A stretch of DNA of 13,743 nt from Ruminococcaceae bacterium UBA1438 (GCA_002329285.1 DCTO01000043.1:1608-15350); one strand, 5' to 3'. Counted from the first letter of the stretch, positions 1-6,637 are shown. The notes: a model not told the origin generated them from the letters alone. Made by a program: numbers and translations.

Positions 1-1
1 C

Positions 2-463
2 CTGCCGATAGCCGGCAGCGATAAAGAGCTGGTGCTGATAAATCTTCATTTAGAGGCTTATGATGACGGAGAGGGCAAGACAAAGCAACTTGCAATGCTG
101 ATGGATTTGATGCAGGAGGAGCTTGATAATGGCAATTACGTTATCGCCGGGGGAGATTTTAATCAAACCTTTTCAAATGCGGATTATCAGAAATATCCGC
201 AGTTAACCGACTGGGTTTGCCCCGTTATTGATGCGGAAAATTATCCCGATTTCACCTTCAGAATGAATGGCACAATCCCAACCTGCAGATCGCTTGATAA
301 GCCATATGCCGATGCCGATAAGGCGGCGGATGCATTTCAATATTGGGTGACTGACGGCTTTATTGTTAGCAACAACATCACGATAAACAGCTTTGAAACG
401 CTTGATTTGGGCTTTAAAAACACTGATCACAATCCCGTTGTGATGGCAGTGACCTTTAATTAA
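2..463 (+). CDS. Endonuclease/exonuclease/phosphatase (EEP) family protein, C-terminal part (5' truncated)
   Basis: The reading frame is already open at the window edge and ends at TAA 461-463, so only the last 153 residues are visible and the start lies outside. The frame shows hallmarks of the EEP (DNase I-like) metal-dependent phosphoesterase fold: a strand with N-L-H-L near the left edge (the NxHL-type strand), GGDFNQ about a third of the way in (the GDFN motif whose Asp and Asn bind metal and phosphate), and TDHNPV close to the C-terminus (the S/T-D-H motif carrying the catalytic His). These three motifs make the family call firm. The substrate is not defined: EEP members include nucleases, sphingomyelinases and phosphoinositide phosphatases. 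A signal peptide, if any, would be in the missing part. The gene is followed after 9 bases by a strong bidirectional terminator and converges with the zinc-ribbon gene. Confidence 0.88.
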   Translation: MPIAGSDKELVLINLHLEAYDDGEGKTKQLAMLMDLMQEELDNGNYVIAGGDFNQTFSNADYQKYPQLTDWVCPVIDAENYPDFTFRMNGTIPTCRSLDKPYADADKAADAFQYWVTDGFIVSNNITINSFETLDLGFKNTDHNPVVMAVTFN

Positions 464-472
464 CGCAAAAAT

Positions 473-511
473 AACGCCCCTCAAAAGGATTGACCTTTTG
501 AGGGGCGTTTT
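473..511. terminator. Bidirectional intrinsic terminator
   Basis: A perfect 16-bp stem (473-488 with 494-509) closes a 5-base loop. On the + strand it is followed by a short T-run (508-511), and on the - strand by ATTTTTGC. It lies between two converging genes (stops at 463 and 532) and probably ends both. Confidence 0.9.
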
Positions 512-531
512 GATTTAAAGCTTATTAACTC

Positions 532-915
532 TTATTCAAAAATAATGGTTTTATAGCAAAACGGGCAGCTTATCTTTCCTGCCTTAACGTCCGATTCTGT
601 GACGCTCACGGTTTCATTGCAATAGGGGCATTCAAAATCCTCAAGCTCATCATAGCTTTCGGCAGCCTCTTTTCTTGAAGCTATTGCAAAATAATCCGTA
701 TAATAATCGTCATCATACCCGTGAAATTCCGATTTTTGAACGAGCACAAGGGCGTTGCATTCAGGGCATTCACACAAACTGCGATAGCCTTCATCCCAGG
801 TGTGAAGATAATGCCCGTTGCAAAAATCGCCGTATTCCTCTATCAGCTTCAAGCCTTTCAGATGCTCCAGCTGAGCCCAACGGTTTTCCATCAAAAACGC
901 TTTGCAACTTTTCAT
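532..915 (-). CDS. Small hypothetical zinc-ribbon protein
   Basis: A 127-residue acidic, soluble protein with no signal peptide or membrane segment. It has three CxxC pairs: C50-C53 (with C48 just before), C96-C99 and C117-C120. The last two are spaced like the two knuckles of a zinc ribbon (CPYC, then CPFC 18 residues later), so the C-terminal third probably binds one Zn. The middle holds an aromatic/acidic stretch (HGYDDDYYTDYF, residues 65-76). I do not recognise a named family and assign no function. The start is the ATG at 913-915. An internal ATG (residue 9) is possible, and neither has a strong ribosome site. A TATAAT at 944-939 (-) could be a private -10 with only about 20 bases of leader, but no good -35 is seen. 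The gene also lies directly downstream of the terminator-bearing transcript at 1065-960, which may act as its leader. Confidence 0.8.
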   Translation of the reverse strand: MKSCKAFLMENRWAQLEHLKGLKLIEEYGDFCNGHYLHTWDEGYRSLCECPECNALVLVQKSEFHGYDDDYYTDYFAIASRKEAAESYDELEDFECPYCNETVSVTESDVKAGKISCPFCYKTIIFE

Positions 916-959
916 CTGCTATCTACACTTTCAATTCCATTATAATAAAAGGAAAGCGC

Positions 960-996
960 AAAAAAGAAGAAAGGCAGTGCATAACACACTGCCTTT
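960..996 (-). terminator. Intrinsic terminator of the candidate RNA
   Basis: A perfect 10-bp stem (AAAGGCAGTG on one arm) with a 7-base loop is followed on the - strand only by CTTCTTTTTT. On the + strand the hairpin is followed by CCCCTCTCT, so it is directional. It lies upstream of, and in the same orientation as, the gene at 532-915, which is the arrangement of an attenuator or of a small RNA gene just ahead of another promoter. Confidence 0.75.
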
Positions 997-1065
997 CCCC
1001 TCTCTGTCTATAACAAACTATAGGAGGACAAGATACTTGAAGCGGTTGCGGCTCCGCTTCAAGGT
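960..1065 (-). ncRNA. Candidate small RNA or terminating 5' leader (about 105 nt)
   Basis: Predicted from signals, not recognised as a known RNA family. Transcription from the promoter at 1100-1073 should begin near 1065. The RNA would then contain a 10-bp hairpin (1063-1054 with 1045-1036, 8-base loop), an exposed CCUCCU at 1027-1022, a weak 5-bp hairpin (1023-1019 with 1012-1008), a purine-rich GAGAGGGGAAAGG stretch, and a 10-bp terminator hairpin (996-987 with 979-970) ending in U-rich sequence at 969-960. No convincing reading frame lies inside. Part of the GAGAGGGG stretch could pair with UCCUC and mask the CCUCCU, which would be a switchable fold. Two readings are open: a trans-acting small RNA with a C-rich seed that could pair with Shine-Dalgarno sequences, as C-rich Gram-positive small RNAs do, or an attenuator for the zinc-ribbon gene that starts 45 bases after the terminator. 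Confidence 0.6.
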
Positions 1066-1072
1066 AAGACTA

Positions 1073-1100
1073 ATTATATCACAAGAAAAAGGTTTGTCAA
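1073..1100 (-). promoter_or_regulatory. Strong vegetative promoter with extended -10
   Basis: Consensus TTGACA (1100-1095), a 16-base spacer and consensus TATAAT (1078-1073), preceded by TG to give TGATATAAT. This is among the best promoters in the window, yet no gene starts within 150 bases of it, which is the main evidence for the RNA at 1065-960. Confidence 0.85.
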
Positions 1101-1209
1101 CACACGTTCAAACAATTCGGCATTTTTGTCAAAAAAAAGAACAATAAATTGTGAATTATTTTTTTATATGAGGCTCTTTTTTCGTACTCACACAAAAAAT
1201 TTCGGCGCA

Positions 1210-1228
1210 TTTTTCAAAATTTGAAAAA
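1210..1228. promoter_or_regulatory. 19-bp palindrome just upstream of the SOS promoter
   Basis: Two 9-base arms (TTTTTCAAA and TTTGAAAAA) surround one central base, ending 6 bases before the -35 of the promoter at 1235-1263. It could be an operator or activator site, or an A/T-rich UP-like element. It is too weak in G/C to be a terminator. The remainder of the gene-free stretch 1101-1234 is A/T-rich and shows nothing else that I can support. Confidence 0.4.
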
Positions 1229-1234
1229 CAGCGC

Positions 1235-1263
1235 TTGACATAGAACAGATGTTCGATTAATAT
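1235..1263 (+). promoter_or_regulatory. SOS-type promoter
   Basis: TTGACA (1235-1240), a 17-base spacer and TAATAT (1258-1263). The spacer holds a perfect LexA box, so repressor binding would block polymerase directly. It sits about 75 bases before the gene at 1338. The leader carries a 7-bp hairpin (1271-1277 with 1293-1299). Confidence 0.85.
1243..1254. promoter_or_regulatory. LexA (DinR) operator
   Basis: GAACAGATGTTC matches the Gram-positive SOS box core GAAC-N4-GTTC in both half-sites, and the flanking G at 1255 extends the match on one side. Its position wholly within the -35/-10 spacer fits classic SOS repression. Confidence 0.82.
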
Positions 1264-1337
1264 TAAAGCTGTAAAGCACACCGCCCCGTTTCGCTTTACG
1301 GAAAATAACTCAGAACGAATGTAAAGGATGTGGAAAT

Positions 1338-1559
1338 TTGAAGATTACAGAACTTGCTAACGAATATGAACGCCAATATGAAATACTGAACTCAAAGATT
1401 GAAGGGCTGAGGCCGCTTCTTTATGTTTATAAGGGAGAGGATTTATATCTCCTGCGCAGAAGAATCAAAACATATTATGACATGGCATGCCAATGCAAAA
1501 TAATTTCAACCACGCTTGGCAATTATTATGAGGAGGATTGCGATGGCAGGGTTCATTGA
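1338..1559 (+). CDS. Small hypothetical protein, first gene of the SOS unit
   Basis: A 73-residue protein with no known motif. Its composition is charged and largely helical: residues 1-25 could form an amphipathic or coiled-coil helix, and the middle (L36-K50) is rich in Arg/Lys and Tyr. No membrane segment is seen, unlike the SOS-induced division inhibitors of the YneA type. The start is TTG at 1338, chosen because AAAGGA (1323-1328) lies 9 bases upstream and no ATG or GTG in this frame is better placed. It is the first gene after the LexA-controlled promoter and overlaps the next gene by 17 bases, so translation of the two is probably coupled. This suggests that the two proteins act together, perhaps as partner or anti-factor of the HTH protein. 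That role is inference. Confidence 0.75.
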   Translation: MKITELANEYERQYEILNSKIEGLRPLLYVYKGEDLYLLRRRIKTYYDMACQCKIISTTLGNYYEEDCDGRVH

Positions 1560-1869
1560 GGAAATCTGTGCCGCTCCCCTTCCGGCCGAAAGCACAAGCG
1601 TTAATTATAAAAGCATCAGCAAGCAGGCAATCAAGCAGGTTTTGCCGATTATAATTGAGCAGGATTTAACTGAACGCCAGCGCATCTGCATTGAAAAGCG
1701 CTTTTACGAGGGCAAAACCCAGCATGAGATTGCAGATGAGCTTTTGCTTTCCCAGCCCACTGTTTCACGCCATATCAAAACCGCGCAGGAGGTTATCAGA
1801 AATCGCCTTTATTACTGCAACGCAGCACTTGAACGGGCTGAAAAGCTGATTATCAGCACTATGAATTAG
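1543..1869 (+). CDS. Sigma-70 region 4-like helix-turn-helix protein
   Basis: A 108-residue protein. Residues 42-88 read as a sigma-70 region 4 domain: LTERQR opens the domain, RFYEGKTQHEIADELLLSQ forms the first HTH helix and turn, and PTVSRHIKTAQEVIR is the recognition helix and following segment. There is no sigma region 2 (core binding and -10 melting), so it is not a complete sigma factor. It could be a DNA-binding regulator, a phage-derived late-gene activator type, or half of a split sigma whose other part is elsewhere. The start at ATG 1543 is fixed by AGGAGG (1531-1536) six bases upstream. A longer frame opening at TTG 1516 lacks such a site. The gene overlaps the preceding small gene, shares its LexA-controlled promoter and ends before a terminator. 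By context it is DNA-damage inducible; its targets are unknown. Confidence 0.82.
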   Translation: MAGFIEEICAAPLPAESTSVNYKSISKQAIKQVLPIIIEQDLTERQRICIEKRFYEGKTQHEIADELLLSQPTVSRHIKTAQEVIRNRLYYCNAALERAEKLIISTMN

Positions 1870-1972
1870 CGCCGCCTGCACAGGGAAGCCGAAGCCGCCC
1901 TGCGCAGTATTCAAATCAGCCCAAACGGGCAGGGCTTCTCATGGGCATAACACCACCCCGCCTTAAAGCTGC

Positions 1973-2012
1973 AAAGCGCACCTTTTCATTTTATGAAAGG
2001 GTGCGCTTTTTT
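1973..2012 (+). terminator. Intrinsic terminator of the SOS unit
   Basis: A 17-bp stem (1973-1989 with 1993-2009, one G-U pair) with a 3-base loop and a run of T at 2007-2012. It ends the SOS unit and lies 24 bases beyond the stop of the converging acyltransferase gene. On the - strand it lacks a good T-run, so it may end that transcript only weakly. Confidence 0.85.
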
Positions 2013-2035
2013 GTTATTCAAATATTTAGTTAAAA

Positions 2036-2800
2036 TCAGAAAATCAGCTGAAAAAACGATATGATATACATAACCGCATAAAGCGCCGGCTGATGCAGCA
2101 AATAAACCCAAAGGCTGTTTTTGCCGATTGCGCAAAGCGCCCTGCTTCTCTGCTTATAAAGCCCCTTCGGAAAAGCGCCCGCCTTTGCATAACTGCCAAG
2201 GAACGCCCCGAAAAGGAACATGAAAAACCAGGGCAGAAGAGGAAAATAATCAGCAGAGAAAAAGCCCTGCTTATAAAACCCGAGGGGCATCAGAATATTC
2301 GTTGAATAAAGCGCCGTGGGCAGCTTAATCAGCCCGAAAAGCAGGCTGCCTGCGCTGACGCTGTAAAACACCAGAAACACCAAAGCCGAGCCAAGCATTC
2401 CCGCAATCGGATTAAGCTTTTCAATCAGCGGCATAAGAAGCCCCGTAATTATCATGCAAGCGCCGAGGCAGGAAAGAATGCCGAAATAAATCTCCGCCCC
2501 CGTTATGCCGATGAGCGGCATAATCACCGCCGTGGCAAGCGTTACCGCCAGCCCGCCGCCGAAAACGATTGCGCCCCTTCTGAGCGTGTTTCTTGAAAGG
2601 CGGGAGCAGATGCCGGAGGTGATTATGAATATTCCCCAGAAAAGGGGCTGAAAAAGGCAGAGGAAATCAAACGCCGCATAGCCCCACTGATAACCCAGCA
2701 CGAAGCCGACGTCATAAAGCGCATGATGAACCACCATTGCAAGCAGCGCAAAGCCGCGGAGCTCATCAAGAAAATATATTCGCTTAAATCCTTCCTTCAT
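2036..2800 (-). CDS. Multi-pass membrane acyltransferase-like protein (DUF1624 / heparan-alpha-glucosaminide N-acetyltransferase domain)
   Basis: A 254-residue, very hydrophobic protein with about seven membrane segments. The N-terminus has the family signature LDELRGFALLAMVVHHALYD (a lDxxRG-type strand end followed by a membrane helix with paired His), and the C-terminus has GKNSLWVYLLHQP, also typical of this and related membrane acyltransferases. The conserved His in the first helix is the candidate catalytic or acetyl-accepting residue. Family members move acetyl groups from cytosolic acetyl-CoA to sugars across the membrane, but the bacterial substrates are mostly unknown. The start is ATG 2798-2800, with GAGG six bases upstream; an in-frame TTG at 2812 would add four residues without a ribosome site. 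It follows the ABC transporter genes by 46 bases on the same strand, so it is probably their third operon member. A role modifying the exported or surface product is inference. Confidence 0.83.
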   Translation of the reverse strand: MKEGFKRIYFLDELRGFALLAMVVHHALYDVGFVLGYQWGYAAFDFLCLFQPLFWGIFIITSGICSRLSRNTLRRGAIVFGGGLAVTLATAVIMPLIGITGAEIYFGILSCLGACMIITGLLMPLIEKLNPIAGMLGSALVFLVFYSVSAGSLLFGLIKLPTALYSTNILMPLGFYKQGFFSADYFPLLPWFFMFLFGAFLGSYAKAGAFPKGLYKQRSRALCAIGKNSLWVYLLHQPALYAVMYIISFFQLIF

Positions 2801-2846
2801 AAAAAACCTCAAATCCGTATTTCAATAAAATATATGCATCGAAATT

Positions 2847-4640
2847 TTACTTATACTTTTCTGCCTGGAGGTTAAACATATATGCATACGTTCCGTTCAG
2901 CGCCATCAGCTCTTCGTGCGAGCCCTCCTCTATGATTTCGCCGTTTTCCATAACGTAAATTCTGTCTGCATTCACGGTTGTTGAAAGCCTGTGAGAAATA
3001 AAGACAACGGTTTTATCCTGCGCCGCTTCAATCATGGAGCGGTTAAGATTGTATTCGGCAATCGGGTCAAGATTTGCCGAGGGCTCATCGAGAATAACAT
3101 AAGGGCAGTTTTTATAAAACGCGCGCGAAATTGCAACCTTTTGGCTTTCGCCGCCGGACATCATTATGCCGCCGTCATCAAATTCGCGCAGCAAATAAGT
3201 GTTCAGCCCGTTGGGAACCTCCTTGCTGAAGCCGCTGTGAAGCAGTGCGGATTCAGCACGCTCCTTCTCCACATCAGGGGACAGAGCAACGTTTTCCCCA
3301 AGCGTTGCGGCAAACACCTGAAAATCCTGGAACACTGCCGAAAACCTGTCGCGGTGGGAATCGACGGTGCATTCGCGGATGTCCTCGCCGTCAATGAGAA
3401 TCCGGCCGTCGCTGACGTCATAAAGCCTCAGCAGCAAATTAGTCAACGTGGTTTTACCCGCCCCGTTATAGCCAACAAGGGCTATTTTTTCTTTTGGGTG
3501 AATGGTCATATTAATGTTTTTGAGCGTGGGCTCATCGTTTCCGGGATATGTGAAGCAAACGTTTTTGAGCTCAACCGTTTTCGGCTCGCCGATATCAGCG
3601 GCTTTTTCGCCGTCAAAAATACGGTTTTTGCGCTTTAAAAACTCGCGGTATTTTTCTATAAGCCTTGCGCTTTCGGAAAACTGGCGCGCAACGCCGACGG
3701 TGAGAAACGAAAACGAGGTTGCGATCTGAAATGCGCCGTTAAACGTTGCAACAAAATCGCCCGCCTGCAGTGTGTGCTTTTGAAGCACGCAATAGCCGAG
3801 ATAAAGCGGAAGCAGCAGCATAAAGCCGATAATCTGCACGCCACTCTCCTGGAAAAAATAGATGAAATCAATTTTGCGCACATATTTGCGCTGATTGTCA
3901 ATTACGTCCTGCGCCGCCTCATTATAGCGTTGAAGCAGCAAGGGCTTAATATCGTTCATGCGCACTTCCTTGCAGTAATCCTGCAGATAGAACACGCGCG
4001 CGAAATAATCTGCTCTGCGGTGAAGGCGGTTGTTATCAATCTGGCGCTGCGCCTGCAGCTTACCGATTTTACGGCTGACGGGGGTGAATATTGCAACAAT
4101 TGCAAGTATGATTAACAGGCAAACCGGATCAATTGCAAACAGGATTGTGCCTATAGTCAGCAGCGAAACAACCTCGCCTATATATCTTTGCACCAGCCCG
4201 AGAACCATTGTTACGCGCGCGCCCGACGATTCAATAACAAGAATAAAGTTATTATAAAAATCGGGGTCGTCATAATTTTCAAGGTCAAGCTCCTTTGCTT
4301 TTTTATAAAGCATTTCGGAAAGGCCCTTGGTGATTCTTTCAAGCTGAACGCTGAAGAAAAACTCGCGATAAACGGCATTCAGCAGCTCGCTGACAACAAG
4401 CACCGTCGCAATGATTATAACGGCATAAACAATTTTCATTTTATCATCGCCGCTTGCGATAACGTCAATAACATACTTAACGCCGAGCACGGAAATAATA
4501 CGCGTCGGAAGGCGCATAAGCACACCCCAGAAGCATTCGCCGATTACGAGAAACGGCGAAATTCTGAACATCAGTTTAAGGAAATAAAGAATGTTTGAAA
4601 ATGTGGAATGAGTTGGTTTATCCGCTCTGAAATCAGCCAA
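2847..4640 (-). CDS. ABC exporter half-transporter (permease fused to ATPase), subunit B
   Basis: A 597-residue type IV ABC exporter half. Residues 1-335 form the six-helix membrane domain and about 355-590 the nucleotide-binding domain. Motifs seen: Walker A GYNGAGKTT with K396, Q-loop VFQDFQ, signature MSGGESQK (first residue M instead of L), Walker B VILDEPS with catalytic E519, and H-loop ISHRLS. All catalytic residues are present. The start is TTG at 4638-4640, with AGGAGG nine bases upstream, lying inside the end of the upstream transporter gene (8-base overlap), which implies coupled translation and an obligate heterodimer. The substrate is unknown: such pairs export peptides, lipids or drugs, and no precursor peptide or protease domain (C39) is visible. 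It is one unit with the acyltransferase gene downstream. Confidence 0.93.
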   Translation of the reverse strand: MADFRADKPTHSTFSNILYFLKLMFRISPFLVIGECFWGVLMRLPTRIISVLGVKYVIDVIASGDDKMKIVYAVIIIATVLVVSELLNAVYREFFFSVQLERITKGLSEMLYKKAKELDLENYDDPDFYNNFILVIESSGARVTMVLGLVQRYIGEVVSLLTIGTILFAIDPVCLLIILAIVAIFTPVSRKIGKLQAQRQIDNNRLHRRADYFARVFYLQDYCKEVRMNDIKPLLLQRYNEAAQDVIDNQRKYVRKIDFIYFFQESGVQIIGFMLLLPLYLGYCVLQKHTLQAGDFVATFNGAFQIATSFSFLTVGVARQFSESARLIEKYREFLKRKNRIFDGEKAADIGEPKTVELKNVCFTYPGNDEPTLKNINMTIHPKEKIALVGYNGAGKTTLTNLLLRLYDVSDGRILIDGEDIRECTVDSHRDRFSAVFQDFQVFAATLGENVALSPDVEKERAESALLHSGFSKEVPNGLNTYLLREFDDGGIMMSGGESQKVAISRAFYKNCPYVILDEPSANLDPIAEYNLNRSMIEAAQDKTVVFISHRLSTTVNADRIYVMENGEIIEEGSHEELMALNGTYAYMFNLQAEKYK

Positions 4641-6456
4641 TATCCTTCACCTCCTCGCCGGTATAGCGCGAAGCCTGCAGGGTGAACATGCGGCTGTATT
4701 CGCCGCCTTTAGCCATAAGCTCAGCGTGATTGCCGCGCTCTATAACCTTGCCCTTATCAAACACAAAAATATTATCGCTCAGCACGGCTGAGGACAGCCT
4801 GTGAGAAATATAAACAACCGTTTTATCGGTTGTTGCCTTGATAAGATTTTCGTACATTTTGTATTCAGCAATCGGGTCCAGCGCAGATGAAGGCTCATCA
4901 AGAATTGCAACATCAAAATCCTTTGCAAACAGCCTTGCCGTTGCGGTTTTCTGCTGCTCGCCGCCCGAAAGCCCCGCGCCCTTTTCGTCAAATTCGCGGG
5001 TTAAAACGGTGTCTGCGCCCTGCGGCAGAGTTTTGATTTTATCCCACGCTCCGCTCTGAATCAGCGCCTGCTGCGCAATCAGCTTTTCATCCTCCGCGCC
5101 CTCGTGGCAAAGCACGTTTTCGTTAACCGAAAGAGCAAAGGTTTTATAATCCTGAAACACGGTTGCAAAGCGGCGGCGAAGCGAATCGGCGTTATATTCT
5201 TTAACGTTTATGCCGTTATAGAGCACCTCGCCCTCGGTTGCGTCATAAAATCGGAGCATCAGCTTAACCAGCGTGGTTTTACCCGCGCCGTTAACGCCGA
5301 CAATCGCCGCGGTTTCGCCCTTGTTGATTTTGAGGTTTACCCCATCGAGCGAGTATTTTTCCGCCGTGGGATATTTAAAATAAACGTTTCTGAATTCAAG
5401 GCTTTCAAATTCACCTGCTTCCAGTCCGCCATCCTTAACCTGCGTTTCGTAATCAAAGAAATCGTGCAGATTTTTGAAATACAGAGCAACGTTTGATAGC
5501 TCTGCAATTGAATCTGCAATCGTCATCGAAGTCTGGCGCACGGAATTGATTGACGAAAGCACCACGGAAAAGCCCGAAATATCCAGCCCGCTGTTATTGA
5601 TAAACTGATAAGACGCAAATGAATATGTGCCGACAATCGGAATAAGCTCTCCGAAAATTGAGCCTATCATGCTGCAAATAAACATTTTAACGCCGTAATG
5701 CTTAATGATTCTGATATTATCGCTGACTGCTCTGCGAAAGCGGTTTAGAATTACGGAAAAGATGTTTGAGGTGCGAATATCCTTTGAAAAATCCTTAAGG
5801 AACACCGTTCTTTGAGTGTAAGACTTGATGCGGTTATTGGTTGTCATTTCAAGATCGCGCTTATACATAAGCTTGCTGCGCATAAACTGCACCACAAACA
5901 CAAGCGAAACCGGCGCAAGAAACAGCAGATAAACGGGATCAATCGTGGTTACAACGCCAATAACGAGCACGAGCGCAATCAGATTGCCGAGCAGGTTTGA
6001 AAGGTCAACCGCAAATGCCATAAAATAGCCGCGTGTGAGTATATCCGTGGCGCGCATATATGCGTCATAAAACGCGGGATCCTCATAACAGCTTACATCA
6101 AGCTCCGCCGCTTTTTTGAAAATAAGATTGTTAAGCCCTTTATAAACCTTTTTCCAGGCAACATTCTGCGCATAATCGCACCAGATGATTATAACCTCAT
6201 ACACCATGCCGACTGCGAAAAACAGCAACAGGCATTTAGCAAAATAAGCAAAGGTTGCCTGCCCTTCAATAATTGAAAGCAAAACCTTTAAAAACAGAAC
6301 GCCCTGAAAAAACAGCGTGAAAACCGCCGTGCTTGTTTGCGCAAGAATTGCAAACGGGATAACGGATTTATCCGCCTTGTGCAGAATTTTCATTGCGTAA
6401 ATCATATTTTTGATAACCGGCACCTTTTCCTCATGTGCCGGAACCCAACGAGGCAT
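4633..6456 (-). CDS. ABC exporter half-transporter (permease fused to ATPase), subunit A
   Basis: A 607-residue partner of the downstream half-transporter with the same layout: a cytosolic N-terminus, six membrane helices within about residues 30-330, and a nucleotide-binding domain at about 350-600. Motifs seen: Walker A GVNGAGKTT with K393, Q-loop VFQDYK, signature LSGGEQQK, Walker B AILDEPS with catalytic E521, D-loop SALD and H-loop ISHRLS. Unlike many heterodimeric exporters, where one ATPase site has lost its catalytic Glu, both halves here keep it. The start ATG 6454-6456 has AGGAGG seven bases upstream (6469-6464). It is the first gene after the promoter at 6516-6488 and so heads the operon. 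The membrane domain differs clearly in sequence from subunit B, so the pair is not a recent duplication. Confidence 0.93.
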   Translation of the reverse strand: MPRWVPAHEEKVPVIKNMIYAMKILHKADKSVIPFAILAQTSTAVFTLFFQGVLFLKVLLSIIEGQATFAYFAKCLLLFFAVGMVYEVIIIWCDYAQNVAWKKVYKGLNNLIFKKAAELDVSCYEDPAFYDAYMRATDILTRGYFMAFAVDLSNLLGNLIALVLVIGVVTTIDPVYLLFLAPVSLVFVVQFMRSKLMYKRDLEMTTNNRIKSYTQRTVFLKDFSKDIRTSNIFSVILNRFRRAVSDNIRIIKHYGVKMFICSMIGSIFGELIPIVGTYSFASYQFINNSGLDISGFSVVLSSINSVRQTSMTIADSIAELSNVALYFKNLHDFFDYETQVKDGGLEAGEFESLEFRNVYFKYPTAEKYSLDGVNLKINKGETAAIVGVNGAGKTTLVKLMLRFYDATEGEVLYNGINVKEYNADSLRRRFATVFQDYKTFALSVNENVLCHEGAEDEKLIAQQALIQSGAWDKIKTLPQGADTVLTREFDEKGAGLSGGEQQKTATARLFAKDFDVAILDEPSSALDPIAEYKMYENLIKATTDKTVVYISHRLSSAVLSDNIFVFDKGKVIERGNHAELMAKGGEYSRMFTLQASRYTGEEVKDIG

Positions 6457-6487
6457 AAGCTCACCTCCTGCTTAACAAGTTTTTGAT

Positions 6488-6516
6488 ATTATATCACACA
6501 TTATTTTTCAAGACAA
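6488..6516 (-). promoter_or_regulatory. Promoter of the ABC transporter operon
   Basis: TTGTCT (6516-6511), a 17-base spacer and TATAAT (6493-6488) preceded by TG (TGATATAAT, extended -10). The predicted leader is about 25 bases long. It shares an intergenic region with the divergent promoter at 6578-6606. No operator-like repeat was seen between the two. Confidence 0.75.
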
Positions 6517-6577
6517 GCAATGGAGATCAATTTTAACACATACAGGGCTTTGTTAATAATGCCAACAATATTGTTTA

Positions 6578-6606
6578 TTGTATTATTTTTATAAATATGA
6601 TATACT
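6578..6606 (+). promoter_or_regulatory. Promoter of the HAD-Nudix/nifS/thiI operon
   Basis: TTGTAT (6578-6583), a 17-base spacer and TATACT (6601-6606) with TGA directly before it (extended -10). Transcription would start near 6614. The gene at 6638 has a GAAGGGG ribosome site. Confidence 0.75.
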
Positions 6607-6637
6607 ATTATAGCTAAAAATCGAAGGGGTAAGATTT

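Noticed and set aside
2..19. Inverted repeat CTGCC...GGCAG at the left edge.
   Set aside because: It lies in coding sequence, is only 5 bp and has no T-run; it is not a terminator.
902..1147. Open frame on the + strand across the RNA region, with AGGAGG at 1022-1027 ahead of a TTG at 1037.
   Set aside because: The AGGAGG is the complement of the candidate RNA's CCUCCU. The frame crosses a hairpin and a promoter, has unnatural Arg/Lys-rich composition, and has no promoter on this strand.
1313..1324. Second LexA-like site GAAC-N4-GTAA near the ribosome site of the first SOS gene.
   Set aside because: Only one half-site matches; the other has two wrong bases, so it is not counted as an operator.
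1516..1542. Upstream TTG that would lengthen the sigma-like protein by nine residues.
   Set aside because: No ribosome site precedes it, whereas ATG 1543 has AGGAGG six bases upstream.
1870..1972. G/C-rich spacer after the sigma-like gene with partial inverted repeats (GAAGCC...GGGCTTC), considered as a second RNA element.
   Set aside because: Pairing is interrupted and there is no promoter or own terminator; it is most simply the 3' untranslated end of the SOS transcript.
2991..3638. Long open frame of over 200 codons on the + strand opposite the ABC subunit B gene, and similar frames opposite other genes.
   Set aside because: These are antisense shadows of well-supported genes, without ribosome sites or recognisable domains.
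5800..5810. GAAC-ACC-GTTC inside the ABC subunit A gene, resembling an SOS box.
   Set aside because: The spacer is 3 rather than 4 bases and the site is deep within a coding region.
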